From the NCBI RefSeq assembly GCF_037975245.1, contig NC_092572.1, positions 18,809,989 to 18,873,988 of the forward strand: DNA of 64,000 bases, read 5' to 3'. Within the stretch, counting starts at the first letter, position 1. Each line of letters opens with the position of its first letter. Origin of the DNA: Apostichopus japonicus (Eukaryota; Echinodermata; Holothuroidea; Aspidochirotida; Stichopodidae). The notes under the pieces are model-generated. The model did not search any database. It was not told the DNA's origin and worked only from the letters and a program-made list of their open reading frames with translations. This document shows positions 39,243 to 50,516 of this stretch, piece by piece. A program made the translations under genes and the position numbers.

Positions 39243-39794
39243 GTCTTAGTGTCATCTCAGACAAGATCTGTTTATATCCACACTGATGTTAAACATATAT
39301 TACTTAAACTGGTCAGTGCCATCATAGCATTCTATCGATGGTAAACAAACTTTCACTTGAAGATTAAACCCATATGGTCGGTTGGTACCATTACTGTTAC
39401 AATAGATGCTTGAACTTAACACTGTGAAAGTCGGTGAACTCTCCAAAAATAGGAAGGAAAAGAACGAGAATATTATGTATTATACTACATACTTTCGTAG
39501 CAATTTTTAGAGTAGTGTAACAAGTGTAACAAACATATAGGAATCAGTAGTGAAGTTGTTACATTGATTAATTGTCGAGAATAGTTAACCGACTAGCTAC
39601 AAAGGTTTGGGTCGAGAATCATGCTTGTACACTTCCTTTACAAACCCATACGATTAAACCCCAACCAGAGTGAAGGAATGGAGGAGTATAATTGCTCCTA
39701 AGACTTTATATAAAAGATGAAGGTTTGATTTATCCCATGTTGTGAATGTTACTCTAAAAACCCATACGATTAAACCCAACCAGAGCAAAGAAAT

Positions 39795-40164
39795 AGTAGT
39801 AGTAGTAGTAGTAAGTTGAGTCTCGTCTATCCGACATGCTCAGTGATTAACCTCCGCCACGTATCACGATCTTGTGCAAGATTTATCGCTTCCTCGAAAT
39901 TGTTAATGTTAACGTCCTTAAATTGCGACTTTATTTTTCCAAGCATGGTAGTCACAGGCCTTCCTACTGGTTTAGCAGTATGTCTCAATGCTTCTCTTAA
40001 AGCAACCTTTGCTGGAGCGTCCTCCTGGAGTCTTGCTACATGACCGAAAAATCTCAATCTTCTATGTGCGACTATGGATGACCGAGGTGTTTGGTTGGTT
40101 TCATTGTAGAGCTCATCGTTTGATAACCAATTGTTATTGGTCCATCTAATATTGAGAATATTAT
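39795..40164 (-). mobile_element. 5'-truncated non-LTR retrotransposon, C-terminal end of the ORF
   Basis: On the minus strand the frame reads ILNIRWTNNNWLSNDEL, RRLRFFGHVARLQEDAP, KPVGRPVTTMLGKIKSQF and LAQDRDTWRRLITEHVG, then stop. This is the familiar C-terminal end of LINE reverse transcriptase ORFs (LGHV..M, GRP...W, A.DR..WR). A TAC-repeat tail follows (39797-39812 on the plus strand). AAGAAAT flanks both sides (39788-39794 and 40165-40171) as a target duplication. The clade is not assigned. Confidence 0.85.
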
Positions 40165-40296
40165 AAGAAATGGAGGAGTGTAAATGCTCCCTAGAGGATA
40201 TATCTAAAAGATAAGAGAATCTGTTTATTGATGTATTTCATACTGTGGCAGTTTCTTCTGTGAAATGGTTATGCCTCTTCCTCACCCTCAAAACAA

Positions 40297-40557
40297 GGAA
40301 TATGTATGCATGTATGTATGTATGTATGTATATTAGATCCTCCTGCAAGCAGGAACTCGCGAAGAAGCCTCATTGGCTTATCAAAGCCGCAAGCTGAGCT
40401 AAGTCAGTCTCTTACATTCATATTTAACGTCCATGATTATGGATTGTTAATTGTCAACAACTCTGTAACTGGACAACATACACTAATCTGGGAGTGACTC
40501 GAACCGGGGACCTTATGATTGAAAGGCACCGACGTTAACCACTGAGCTAACACTCCT
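40297..40557 (-). mobile_element. tRNA-derived SINE, best-preserved copy
   Basis: On the minus strand it starts GGAGTGTTAGCTCAGTGG, with A box TAGCTCAGTGG at 40549-40539 and B box GGTTCGAGTC at 40505-40496. The first stem closes with CACTCC, but the T stem does not pair, so this is a SINE head rather than a tRNA gene. The body is shared with 4840-5035 and 5380-5580. The tail is a CATA repeat (40304-40331). RNA polymerase III would be the expected transcriber. Confidence 0.85.
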
Positions 40558-40564
40558 AATATGG

Positions 40565-43500
40565 TCGAGGTATGTATGTGCTCCCTAGACTATATATACA
40601 CAAAGGTTAGCAATATACTATAAATGATGTAATGCCATGCTGTGATGGTATCACGCCCTATCATAACAAAGAAATGCCGGGGCGTAATTCTCCCTAGTAA
40701 TTTTGAAATTGCTCGTCACAGACTATGAGTAACTATTAAAGTGTAATATTGAGTCTCTTTATGTAACTGACAACTGTTTTTTTTTTTTCCCCCTTTTTTC
40801 TTGGGGTATATGAATTTTTTTTCAAAAGTTTAAAAAGTAGTCTCATGCAACCTTACAAGGTTCAAAAGGAAAACCTCTTCTTCTGGAAAATGATCCCTAG
40901 ATGTTAAACAGACCATTTACGCTCTCGGAAATTGGAGTGAAAATTTCGAGGAAACTGAAATATGATTTAAAGAATGCAACTAGCAAACTCTGTTAGTAAT
41001 AATCAAAACTCTGTTGATACACAGAGTTTCAAATCCTGTTTCTGCAAGGCTGTGTTGTATAAAGTGCTTGTTTGTTTTCAATTTTCAAGAGTGTAACAGA
41101 TTTGCCGGTACTCAAGGAGTGCAGAGCACTTTGGATCCAAGTTTGCTATAGTATTTAGTACTCTTTCATCTACAGATGTACTATTAAGCAATGCTTTCTA
41201 CCTTCAAATATATATATATATATATGTTTTGTATTCTTTTGCTTCATTCAAAACATGAATAATTTAAAACATTTATTTGATTTTAGTTTCATCGAGTTTG
41301 TTTGTTCAGCCTTTTTTCTTTTCAATATTGCAACCCCCCCACATATCAAACAGTAACTTAGTGACAGTTTTTTTTTTTTTTTTTGATCGGTTGATTTTGT
41401 CATATACTCTTTTCTTCTAACTGAAATGCCCAAACTAACTTTTTTCTTTTTTTTAAAAGAAGATGCCAGACAATATTCGAGTGGTTACCTTATGAATGTT
41501 GGATGTTTCTATGACATCTGTTTCCTGTCTAATTAGAAAAACAAAAAAACTCAAACCAACCCAGAAGATAAATTACTAAAATTAGTATCGAACATTTAAT
41601 ACTACGTTTAAATGTTTGCTTTTATCCAACTCCAGATCAACAAGTATAAAATTGTTTCAAGTTAATCTATGTTTTTTTTTGCCCAGTTTTAAGCATACAG
41701 AAATTTGCTAAAATGATTTCAAATATATATTATTTGAAGAGGAGCACAGAAATTGTTGGCTAGAATGGGATTCATAATGACGAATTAGTAGTTACAGAAG
41801 TGTAGTTACAGAAGTTTAGAAAAGTAGGCTAGTTACAGAAGTTTAGGAGTGTTCAATGTAACTCTAAGACACCCACTCTCTGATCTTACTGAACAAGTGA
41901 CATAGAATTTCGGTTAATTACACGAAAATGGTATAAAAAACAAAAATGTCAAAATATCTCATGGCATTCTTATTAATTGACGGAAATTTCACGCAAAACG
42001 GGAGATTTGATACAGCATTATTCGAAAACATAAACTTTCTAACCAATTTCTGACATTTTCATTATGTACGATCGATAACCCCGTGACCTGTTGCACGTCA
42101 TAGTCATAAACGGGCCAATCAGATGTCGCCACTAGCTCAAACCACTACATTTTCGTAAAAATGTTTTTACAACTTCGCGCACGCATCGAAAGATGAGTGA
42201 CACGGCACTGGTGAAAATATAATAAATGTAATTGAGTTATCTGTCTAATGATATTACGGCATGACGTCACACAAACATAACGGCACCTGCCCGCTATGAC
42301 CTTTGAACCAGGATATCTCTAAAACAGAAAACGACCCTTTTTTCCTAGTTGTGTTTGGGATTTGTTCGTCTCGTATATTAAGATAAAGATGATGGCCGGG
42401 TTTGTTCCTTTAATTAAAATAATGCAGACTCAGCAATCAGTGGGACGCTATAGGATCAAGATTAATTACATTAGCTGTCTAATAGCCTATAGGATGTACA
42501 ACTACCGAACAGTGATTTGAAGTTGACACAGACTTGCGGTCAGCTTTAGTATATTGTATCTAAAGGAAGAAGGGCAAGGTCTCAGGGGAAGGGGTCCATA
42601 TTGAGGGATAACCTACCCCTTTTTGAAAGAAAAATGACTGTGAAAGGTATACTTTGCATTCAATGGGGGGGGGGAGGGGTGGGGGACGGGGAGCTGTCCA
42701 AATGGAGGGATAACCTACCCTTTCTTGAAAGAAAAATGACTGTAAAAGGTATACTTTGCAGTCAATGGGGTGGGGGATCCTTTTCAGGAACTAAATTAAT
42801 TTGATCTTGCTGAAATATAATGTTTACCCAGGCGGGCACACAGTTGATTTTGAATGTTGTTGAAATGTCCATGTGAGGACAAGGCTGAAATCTGTTTCAC
42901 GGGAGAGTTGGGGTTACATTCACGCAAGGGCCACAGAAGTTTGAATCTTGGCGAGGGCAACAAAACTTCACCATAACATCATTTTTATGTGACCTACAAA
43001 TTTATCACATTCTTGACCAACTATATAGACATAAATATACTATACTATAAATAACCTGTTACTTCGGATATTTGGAGAAAGCCTGAGTTGTGTAGGTGGG
43101 GCATTCCCACGTGATTAAACCACAGGCATTCAAAGGATTTGTTTTGTTTTTGTTAGCGTGTGATGAGAAAATAAAAATTGAATGTTTATAAGAAGCAGCC
43201 AGCATAAATGAAAGTAACTTGACGTAAGTGTTGTAAAATAGTTTTGAAAATGCCAAATTTTCTAGGAAATAGTTAACGTTCGAATATAAGACTTTATGAT
43301 ATCAATTTCATTTAATAATCCACATCTTTCTGAAAAAAAAAAACTAACCACATGATCCCGCATCTTTCATTTAATCAATCGGTAGGCAGGATTTTAATTA
43401 CACAATTGGTTCTATATTCCTGAGGGAAATTAAACGAACAACAGTCAATTGAACATGGGACAGTTATTTACAGTGATATTCTGAGATTGATTAAATATCA

Positions 43501-44034
43501 AACGAAAATAAGGTGTGAAGCCCAAGCCTTAAATAACATCTGATCAAATAGGTTCAATTGTTGTTTGTTTTTATCTCAATACATTACATGTATTGAGATA
43601 TTGTAACAGTAAGTGGCACTCTCTCTTCTCTTAAAAAAGTTTCAGCGTCTTCATACAAAGTTCTTTTTCTCTGGAATTTCCAGAGCAAGCATATATCATA
43701 TAGGCCAACAAAAGTTATATTTTTTATTCGAGAATTTTATCTCATTCTATGACTTTTTCACCGATTTATGTCCAAATCGGGCTGAAACACAGTTGTCGCA
43801 AGCCTTTTTTGCACACGCTCCGAAACTTGTGTTATTTCGCAATCATTAAGCACTTGGCAAAAGCGGTGAAGTGCATTGTGGGAGCTTAGCCCATCACTAT
43901 ATTTTAGTACACTGCAGCTTGGATATCGTCTGAAAATCCGTTTTAATACATATTCATAAAGCAGCAATCGAATTGCTTCAAGAAAAACCTTGAAGAAAGG
44001 AAGTTGAATATTCATTAAATATCTGTTTGCGACG
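40565..44034. other. Intergenic region before the integrase-like gene
   Basis: Mostly AT-rich unique sequence with T and TA runs (40772, 41210, 41370). A tandem duplication at 42603-42770 is listed separately. The open frames here show no protein character. The last 200 bp before 44035 presumably hold the promoter and 5' UTR of the integrase-like gene. Confidence 0.4.
42603..42770. repeat. Two tandem copies of a 102-bp unit
   Basis: GAGGGATAACCTACCC at 42603 recurs at 42705. Both copies continue with GAAAGAAAAATGACTGT and AAAGGTATACTTTGCA and end in a G run. Confidence 0.85.
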
Positions 44035-44099
44035 ATGTCGGACAATGTGGATGAAATTCGGAAATTTCTTTGCCTCGGCTTAAAAAATAAAAACGAAAC
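44035..44099 (+). CDS. Probable first exon of an integrase-core-domain gene
   Basis: ATG opens MSDNVDEIRKFLCLGLKNKNE and is followed by a consensus donor AC|GTAAGT at 44100. The IR.FL.LGLK pattern resembles the N-terminal helix-turn-helix start of cellular integrase-core proteins. It lies 3 kb upstream of the C-terminal exon of such a protein, on the same strand. The link is an inference: the middle of the protein (rest of the helix-turn-helix region and the first two catalytic Asp) was not found. Confidence 0.45.
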
Positions 44100-44737
44100 G
44101 TAAGTAAAAACCAGTGGCGGAGAAACAGGGGGGGTTGGGGGGTTTTAACCCCCCACTTTTTGAAGAGGGGGGGTTGGCCCACACAATCAACCCCCCCTAG
44201 TTTTTGCCAGTAATGTTCTGTTATAGCCTAAGTTATGTGCTCCAAATGGCTTAATAAATCAAATTATTAAATTTGAAATTGTTAAAGTCATTTCAACCTT
44301 TTACCTGGTAGGCTACATCAACAATTAACGACCGAAAACCGAGTTAGAATTGACCCACACATTATTTCTAGCCCCTTTCCCCCACCTTGCGCATTGGAAC
44401 TTGTAGCTCATAGCGCTAACTTCACCCCACAACAGACATACACAAAATAACGTTTTGTTGCTGTTGAATAGCTTTGGAATTGTATACACTTGCCAACTTC
44501 AACGAGGTGAATGAAGGAAAAGAAAAAGAAGAAAGAGAGAAAAGGAGAAAAGGATGGAGTAGAAAATACGGCAAGAAAACGGGAAGAGAAAGAGGAACAG
44601 TGACAAAATTATTCGAATTTGTAAAGCAAACAGCAGATATCACATCATATCAGTGAGCATGAAAATGGCGTTCCACGATAAACAGCCTCCAAACCATGTG
44701 CGCAGATCCTGGTGAGGACAGCGGGACGCGTCCCCAC

Positions 44738-45743
44738 CACTGGCGGATCCAAGGGGGGGCCAAGGGGGGCCATGGCCCCCCCAAAGGTGAGCCAAAAAGT
44801 GTTTCCGAACATCCGCTAAACCATATGATTGGAAATTAAAAAAATCGAGAGGAATAGCAGTGGTAGACTAGTCTAAACCTTTTCGTTTTCTGGTTTAAAA
44901 TTAAATGCAGAGCTCCCAACTGACCCGCAATTCGCGGGAATTAGACCCGCATTCTAACACCCAAACCCGCTGACCCGCACAAGCGTCCGAAAAACCGCAT
45001 TGTAATTGTCAAGTATACATAAAAAAATTTGCATCAAATATTGACTTAGCAACCATCATTTCTTTAGCATTTAGCATAATAGAGTATAAAACCTCCTTTA
45101 CAGCATCATTTGAACCTCAAATTAGCCTATATTTCTTTTCATTGGGGCGAGCAGCGAACATTTTCATGCCACGGGAAAGAATGAATTATCACCTACTATT
45201 CAATTTATTGATGTTACACACAAAAAAATGCATATTTCTCAGAAAATTTTGGGTGACAAAAGCCTTTCTAAGTGCCACCATTTTACATGTAGGCATCACC
45301 AGGATTCCAAAAAAATTCAAAAGGGAGGGGGACACCCCCTCCCCTTATACCCCTCCCCCAGGACGGCGATTCGTGGCATGGACCAGCGCATTTGCCTTCT
45401 CAAGAGTTGGGAGTTATGTAAATGTATGAGCATGAGGATTTACAGTTTAACACCATTTTTGCAGTTACAGACTGGTTGTAAGAAATTTATAACCTATGAG
45501 AAATCAAATTTCTTGAGAAAGATGATCCCAACTTTGTTTTATAAATATTTTAGAAAATTACACCTGGGAAACATTTTTTTTAGAAGTAAATTAACATCAC
45601 CATTGTACACTTTTGTCACACCAAATTGCATCTGAGGGCATTCAGCAATAGAAAATTTTCCAAAGGGGAGGGGGCCCCCCTCCCCCATATCACTCTAATG
45701 CCACTTTGGCCCTTCCCAAACAAAGGCCCTGGATCCGCCAGTG
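44738..45743. mobile_element. hAT-like element, 1 kb, with perfect 8-bp target duplication
   Basis: The ends CACTGGCGGATCC and GGATCCGCCAGTG are 13 bp perfect inverted repeats. The flanks are GTCCCCAC at 44730-44737 and GTCCCCAC at 45744-45751. The interior has weak open frames without transposase motifs, so it is non-autonomous. It is the youngest insertion in this block. Confidence 0.88.
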
Positions 45744-46269
45744 GTCCCCACCAACTTTTTCAGTAGTGGGGACATGATATACCGTGTCCCCACCAATTTG
45801 TCTTGACCAATAGCTGCATTTCAAGTTCCCCTGTATTGAACTTTGGTGCAGTTTGATCCAGCATTGTGCAAATGACATGCAGCAGTTCTCATTTTATTGT
45901 ATTTTATCCACAGTTGTTAAATATAGGACGGAAATCGCATTTGCGGCAGTCTATAGTTGTTTTCTGGGAGAGGACCCCAGACCCATCGTATATACAAAAG
46001 TCTACTTGGATTATTTGTCCCCTGATTTTCTTTCTGCAGACGCCCATGTATTTCTCCAAACTAAATTTCTAAGCCATGAGATGTAAAACTTAAAGAGGTT
46101 TAGGAGCATCATTAGGTCTGGGAAGTGTTATTTCCGGCGATCTGGGAGGTATATTTGCCCAAAAATATCGTACGCTACGCGCGAACCCATGGTCGCGCTC
46201 CGCTTAGATAGTGTCATAGAACAGACACGCGTCCCCACCATTATCCAAGACTGATCTGCGCCCATGCTC

Positions 46270-46878
46270 AAAACTGACGATGTGTGTAGTGTTCGGTTTC
46301 GGAAATATCTGGAATATTTTTATTTCCTTCAACGAAATTTTTTAGTAGCCGTCTGAATTTTCGAAAATTCCCTAACCTACATTCTTCATCATTCTTCACC
46401 ATACTCGTGCAATTTTGACCCGTCTGTTAGGGTTTGAAGGAGGTTTTTCTATATCGGTTGTCCATAGATGATATTTTGTGCAACATTATGGGTATGTTTT
46501 GAAGTGAATTTATTCAAGAGAATTGTGAATTTTCAAATTCTGAACAGTGGGGCTGACGGATATTGTGGGCCGCGATGAAGAATCACCTACAAAAGCAATG
46601 ATCCACAGGATATGTGATGAAGTCGAACATGATGTGTGACTGGTGACAATCTTCAAAAAGGTTATAGATGAGAAAAAAGTATTTGGAAGAAACTTGGTTC
46701 TCAGGCAAAAGTGTACATATGGTTGGTCAGTTTCAAGCCCGAGAAGTGCCATTTCCGGTGATCTGGGGGTACCAAAACCAGAAATTTGCTTGTACGCTGC
46801 GCGCCAACCAATGGTGGCGCTCCGCTTAGATAGTAATACGCGCCCCCCGGGTTAGAAATTCCTGCATACGCCCCTGGT
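46270..46878 (+). mobile_element. Segment of a dispersed inverted-repeat element (partner of 52913-53576)
   Basis: It runs from GTGTGTAGTGTTCGGTTTCG through AGGTTTTTCTATATCGGTTG and TGGGTATGTTTTGAAGTG to the end CATACGCCCCTGG. The same sequence lies inverted at 52913-53576. It carries one copy of the GCGCCAACCAATGGTGGCGC core at 46801. Confidence 0.75.
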
Positions 46879-47076
46879 TAAATGCAGCTTTTCAAGGCCT
46901 GGGCAGTGTCATTTACTGCAATCTGGGAGGCAATATTTGCCAAAAAATTCTTGTGCACTTCGCGCCAACTTATCGTGGCGCTCCACTTAGATAGTGAGCC
47001 AGCAGTTATGACTTTTTATTTCATCAATGGCCTGCAACCCCCCCACTTCTGACAAGAAATCTCCGCCACTGGGTGG

Positions 47077-47631
47077 CACCATGAAGACGGAAGGGCAAAA
47101 GAAAATAGTTTCCTATATGGTCGCTCAACTGCTAATCAACGAATTGAATGCATGTGGTCTCAACTGAGAAGAATGTCGATGAACTACTGGATCAATCTTT
47201 TCAAAGATTTGCGTGACCAAGGTATATTTGATAACAGCAACCCGATACAAGTGGAATGTTTACGGTTTTGCTTTGTCACACTCATTCAAAAGGATCTGGA
47301 CAGCATTGTTATTCAATGGAATCAGCACCGTATCAGACAGCAAAGACAACATGAGTGTCCTTCTGGTAAGCCTGATCTGATGTACTACATCCCTGAAGCT
47401 TTCGAAGCTACAGACCTCAAGATGAGCCTCGATTATTCTGATGAAGACTTGACACAATTCGAACGAGAGCACTGTGAAACATTGCCACGGTACGGTTGCC
47501 ACGATTTCTTTGCGAACGCACTAATGGAATTAGTTGGTGACTTGGATCAGTTTGAAATGCCTGAAAATGTGACAGAAGCAATTGGACTATATGTGGCTCT
47601 TAATGAAATTTTCGAAGAGCTTGAGGTCTAG
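47077..47631 (+). CDS. Integrase core domain protein, C-terminal exon (probably broken gene)
   Basis: The open frame reads [38 protein letters not shown], then [11 protein letters not shown] and [13 protein letters not shown], and ends FEELEV-stop. This is the C-terminal half of the integrase core domain found in a family of cellular proteins of fish and marine invertebrates (Pfam group of the rve/rva type). NQRIE carries the third acidic residue of the DDE triad; the first two lie upstream and were not found. The coding frame runs back to 47077, directly against the inverted-repeat end of the transposon block at 47072, with a stop codon just upstream, and no convincing acceptor is present. 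The exon was therefore probably cut by that insertion. A first exon may survive at 44035. Confidence 0.72.
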   Translation, partial: HHEDGRAKENSFLYGRSTANQRIECMWSQLRRMSMNYWINLFKDLRDQGIFDNSNPIQVECLRFCFVTLIQKDLDSIVIQWNQHRIRQQRQHECPSGKPDLMYYIPEAFEATDLKMSLDYSDEDLTQFEREHCETLPRYGCHDFFANALMELVGDLDQFEMPENVTEAIGLYVALNEIFEELEV

Positions 47632-47756
47632 CAAAAGATATAGCTCTAACAGAAATCGTACGTCGGATCCGGAATCTTGACATATTGAACATATTCATTT
47701 TTATAAGATTTTATCTTACACGTTTTTCGTTCTGTCTCTATGTTTACCTGTCTATA

Positions 47757-48623
47757 TATCCATCCATCCATCCATCCATCCATCCATCCATCCATCCATC
47801 CATCCATCCATCCATCCATCCATCCATCCATCCATCCATCCATCCATCCATCCATCCATCCATCCATCCATCCATCCATCCATCCATCCATCCATCCATC
47901 CATCCATCCATCCATCCATCCATCCATCCATCCATCCATCCATCCATCCATCCATCCATCCATCCATCCATCCATCCATCCATCCATCCATCCATCCATC
48001 CATCCATCCATCCATCCATCCATCCATCCATCCATCCATCCATCCATCCATCCATCCATCCATCCATCCATCCATCCATCCATCCATCCATCCATCCATC
48101 CATCCATCCATCCATCCATCCATCCATCCATCCATCCATCCATCCATCCATCCATCCATCCATCCATCCATCCATCCATCCATCCATCCATCCATCCATC
48201 CATCCATCCATCCATCCATCCATCCATCCATCCATCCATCCATCCATCCATCCATCCATCCATCCATCCATCCATCCATCCATCCATCCATCCATCCATC
48301 CATCCATCCATCCATCCATCCATCCATCCATCCATCCATCCATCCATCCATCCATCCATCCATCCATCCATCCATCCATCCATCCATCCATCCATCCATC
48401 CATCCATCCATCCATCCATCCATCCATCCATCCATCCATCCATCCATCCATCCATCCATCCATCCATCCATCCATCCATCCATCCATCCATTCATCCATC
48501 CATCCATCCATCCATCCATCCATCCATCCATCCATCCATCCATCCATCCATCCATCCATCCATCCATCCATCCATCCATCCATCCATCCATCCATCCATC
48601 CATCCATCCATCCATCCATCCAC
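47757..48623. repeat. ATCC microsatellite, about 216 units
   Basis: The run is uninterrupted except for one C-to-T change at 48492. All frames read through it on both strands (poly-IHPS or poly-MDGW), so the long open frames here are artefacts. It starts 125 bp after the stop codon of the integrase exon. Confidence 0.98.
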
Positions 48624-48954
48624 CAAACCCATGTGTTATAGATAATAACATTTAAAGTCGACTCGTACTCCTACTAAATTTAATGATGGCAATGGATGAT
48701 ACCAATAAATTACCATTAGTGTGAAATATATTGGGACTGATTATATTTTTTATAAATTATCAATATCATAATTCATATAATCGGTATAATGAATGACTCT
48801 CAAATTCATTTTCGGGAATGTTCCATGAAAGGTAGGTATCCAAATTCCCTGAATAGTGAATGCACTACATAACACAGGCTATGGTATTATGTGGAGGGGA
48901 AGTTATCGCACACCAACACATAGATAAAATATATTTAAAACAAATACTGGACTC
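48624..48954. other. AT-rich spacer, no recognised feature
   Basis: No repeat with clear ends and no coding frame was seen. Confidence 0.4.
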
Positions 48955-49100
48955 GAATGGGCTCGGCCAAGTCCGAGTCCAGGGTGCCTGAGTCCAAGGT
49001 GCCTGAGTCCAAGTTCGAGATGCCCAAATCCAAGTTCGAGTCCAGGGTGCCAAAATCCAAGTCCGATTCCAGGGTGCCCAAATCCAGAAAGTCCAGAAAA
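48955..49100. repeat. GAGTCCA-type minisatellite
   Basis: Variants of CCGAGTCCAGGGTGCC and AAATCCAAGTTCGAG alternate for about 145 bp with a period near 18-21 bp. Open frames in several phases follow from the repeat. Confidence 0.8.
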
Positions 49101-50510
49101 AATGGACTCGAGCCTCAAACGCATGCAAACAGGGAATATTCTCCAGCCAATAATTTGAAGAATATTGCATTATGGGACATATTTCGAGCCAAATATTAGT
49201 ACGGCCAATTAGTTAGGGTAACGCCTAACGTTAGGCGCTCGTGTAATGGGCGGTCATGCCGTATGTCCAGAGAGCGCCTTTGAGTTTGATATTACTCAAG
49301 CTAACAGCCGATGTCCGTAACATTGTGACGTTGCAAACAGCTAGGGCGTCGCGTGTGGGGGGGGGGGGGTGAGTGCTGCCCCTGGCGAAAAATTACCTTC
49401 CGTCGGGGGGAAATAGGGGCTTTACCGTATACAATGTGTACAACAACACTTTTTGTCGGGGAATTTTGTCGGGGAACTCGGGCCCCCTCGTCGGGAAAAT
49501 CCTGACAAGCCACACCTCACAGAGTATCCAATAAGCACTTGGGTGAGAGCAGCAGTGGATGTGAAGTGCATGTCTTCAAGTGCCCAAGACAACGGAAAAA
49601 CTTCCGGCTCTTTTGCGAGGATTCGAACTTTCGAATTGGAGTTAATATGCGTACGAGATTCGGGCAGAATAGCTTCCCCAATTCGGGCGCAACTACTTTA
49701 CTGGCATTTTTACGGTAGTCAGTGTATTCAATGAAAATTCTACTTTAATGTTTGCCCGAATCTGGTTTGCCCAACTGTGCTGCCCGAATCTGGTATAAAT
49801 ATTCCCCCTAATTTTTGCAAGTCAAGAGCATCAGAACCATTATTTCTCTCTGTTAGACAGATTTTAGGCCGACTAAAGTTTCCGGAGACAAAAACAAAAA
49901 GCGCGCTCCGCCCTAGTATTTTGCGTACGTATATATGCTAAACAACGGCGTAAAATTGACAAACTAGGTTATGAAAACTTTTGACCGACTGCGACAAATT
50001 TTGGCTGACTAATAAGTGTATGTGCATTTTCAACATAAGCCTTCGATTTATTCATTATATAAAATATTCCCAATTTAACCCCATTCTCTTTTTTTTGGGG
50101 GGGGGGGGGATTAATGGAATAATCAGCCATATCTACCTCGCCGTGTGATGCGTGTTGTTTCATTCATAATATGCAGTGCAACTTGTTACAAGTTAGTTCA
50201 AGTACATGGATAGCAAATTTCCATATAGGCTACTTAAAATTACCCAACTTTTGTTTTTGCGGATTACAGTAATAACCATTAAAATTATACTCGATATCAT
50301 TCCAACTTTTCTAAGGTGCAGAGAATGTTTTGTCTAAATTTTCAACCACAATGTCAAGCTATACCTATAAGCTCTGGAGAGTGCTATTTCCGGCAATCTA
50401 GGGGTGTCATTTTTCCAATCATGGAAGATGGGAGATTCTCCACATAAATAATATGACCCGCCAAATAAATTTAAGAACCCCTGGTCTAGGAGAGGAGGGC
50501 ACACCTCTCT
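49101..50510. other. Repeat-derived sequence with undefined ends
   Basis: It contains a palindrome CGCCTAACGTTAGGCG at about 49226, a duplicated TTTTGTCGGGGAA motif at 49450-49480 and several ATTCGGGC/GCCCGAAT motifs shared with 51300-51670 and 57200-57450. I could not assign ends or a family, and no gene was seen. Confidence 0.45.
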
Positions 50511-50516
50511 CGATGG

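Larger units (their letters stand above)
44111..47072. mobile_element. Nested transposon block splitting the integrase-like gene
   Basis: The block begins CCAGTGGCGGAG at 44111-44122 and ends with the inverted CTCCGCCACTGG at 47061-47072, with G runs just inside each end. No target duplication was seen. Inside lie a younger hAT-like element (44738-45743) and a segment (44470-44700 plus 46270-46880) that is an inverted copy of 52913-54842. No transposase frame was recognised. Confidence 0.6.

Noticed and set aside
40496-40556. tRNA gene on the minus strand
   Set aside because: The A and B boxes are present but the T stem and anticodon arm do not fold properly, and the sequence continues into a repeated body. 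It is a SINE head.
45142-45635. Open frames of 95 and 135 codons
   Set aside because: They lie inside the 1 kb hAT-like element and run through its C-rich end. No transposase motif is visible.
47646-48651. Five long open frames (280-318 codons) of poly-IHPS or poly-MDGW
   Set aside because: They are translations of a stop-free 4 bp microsatellite on both strands, not genes.
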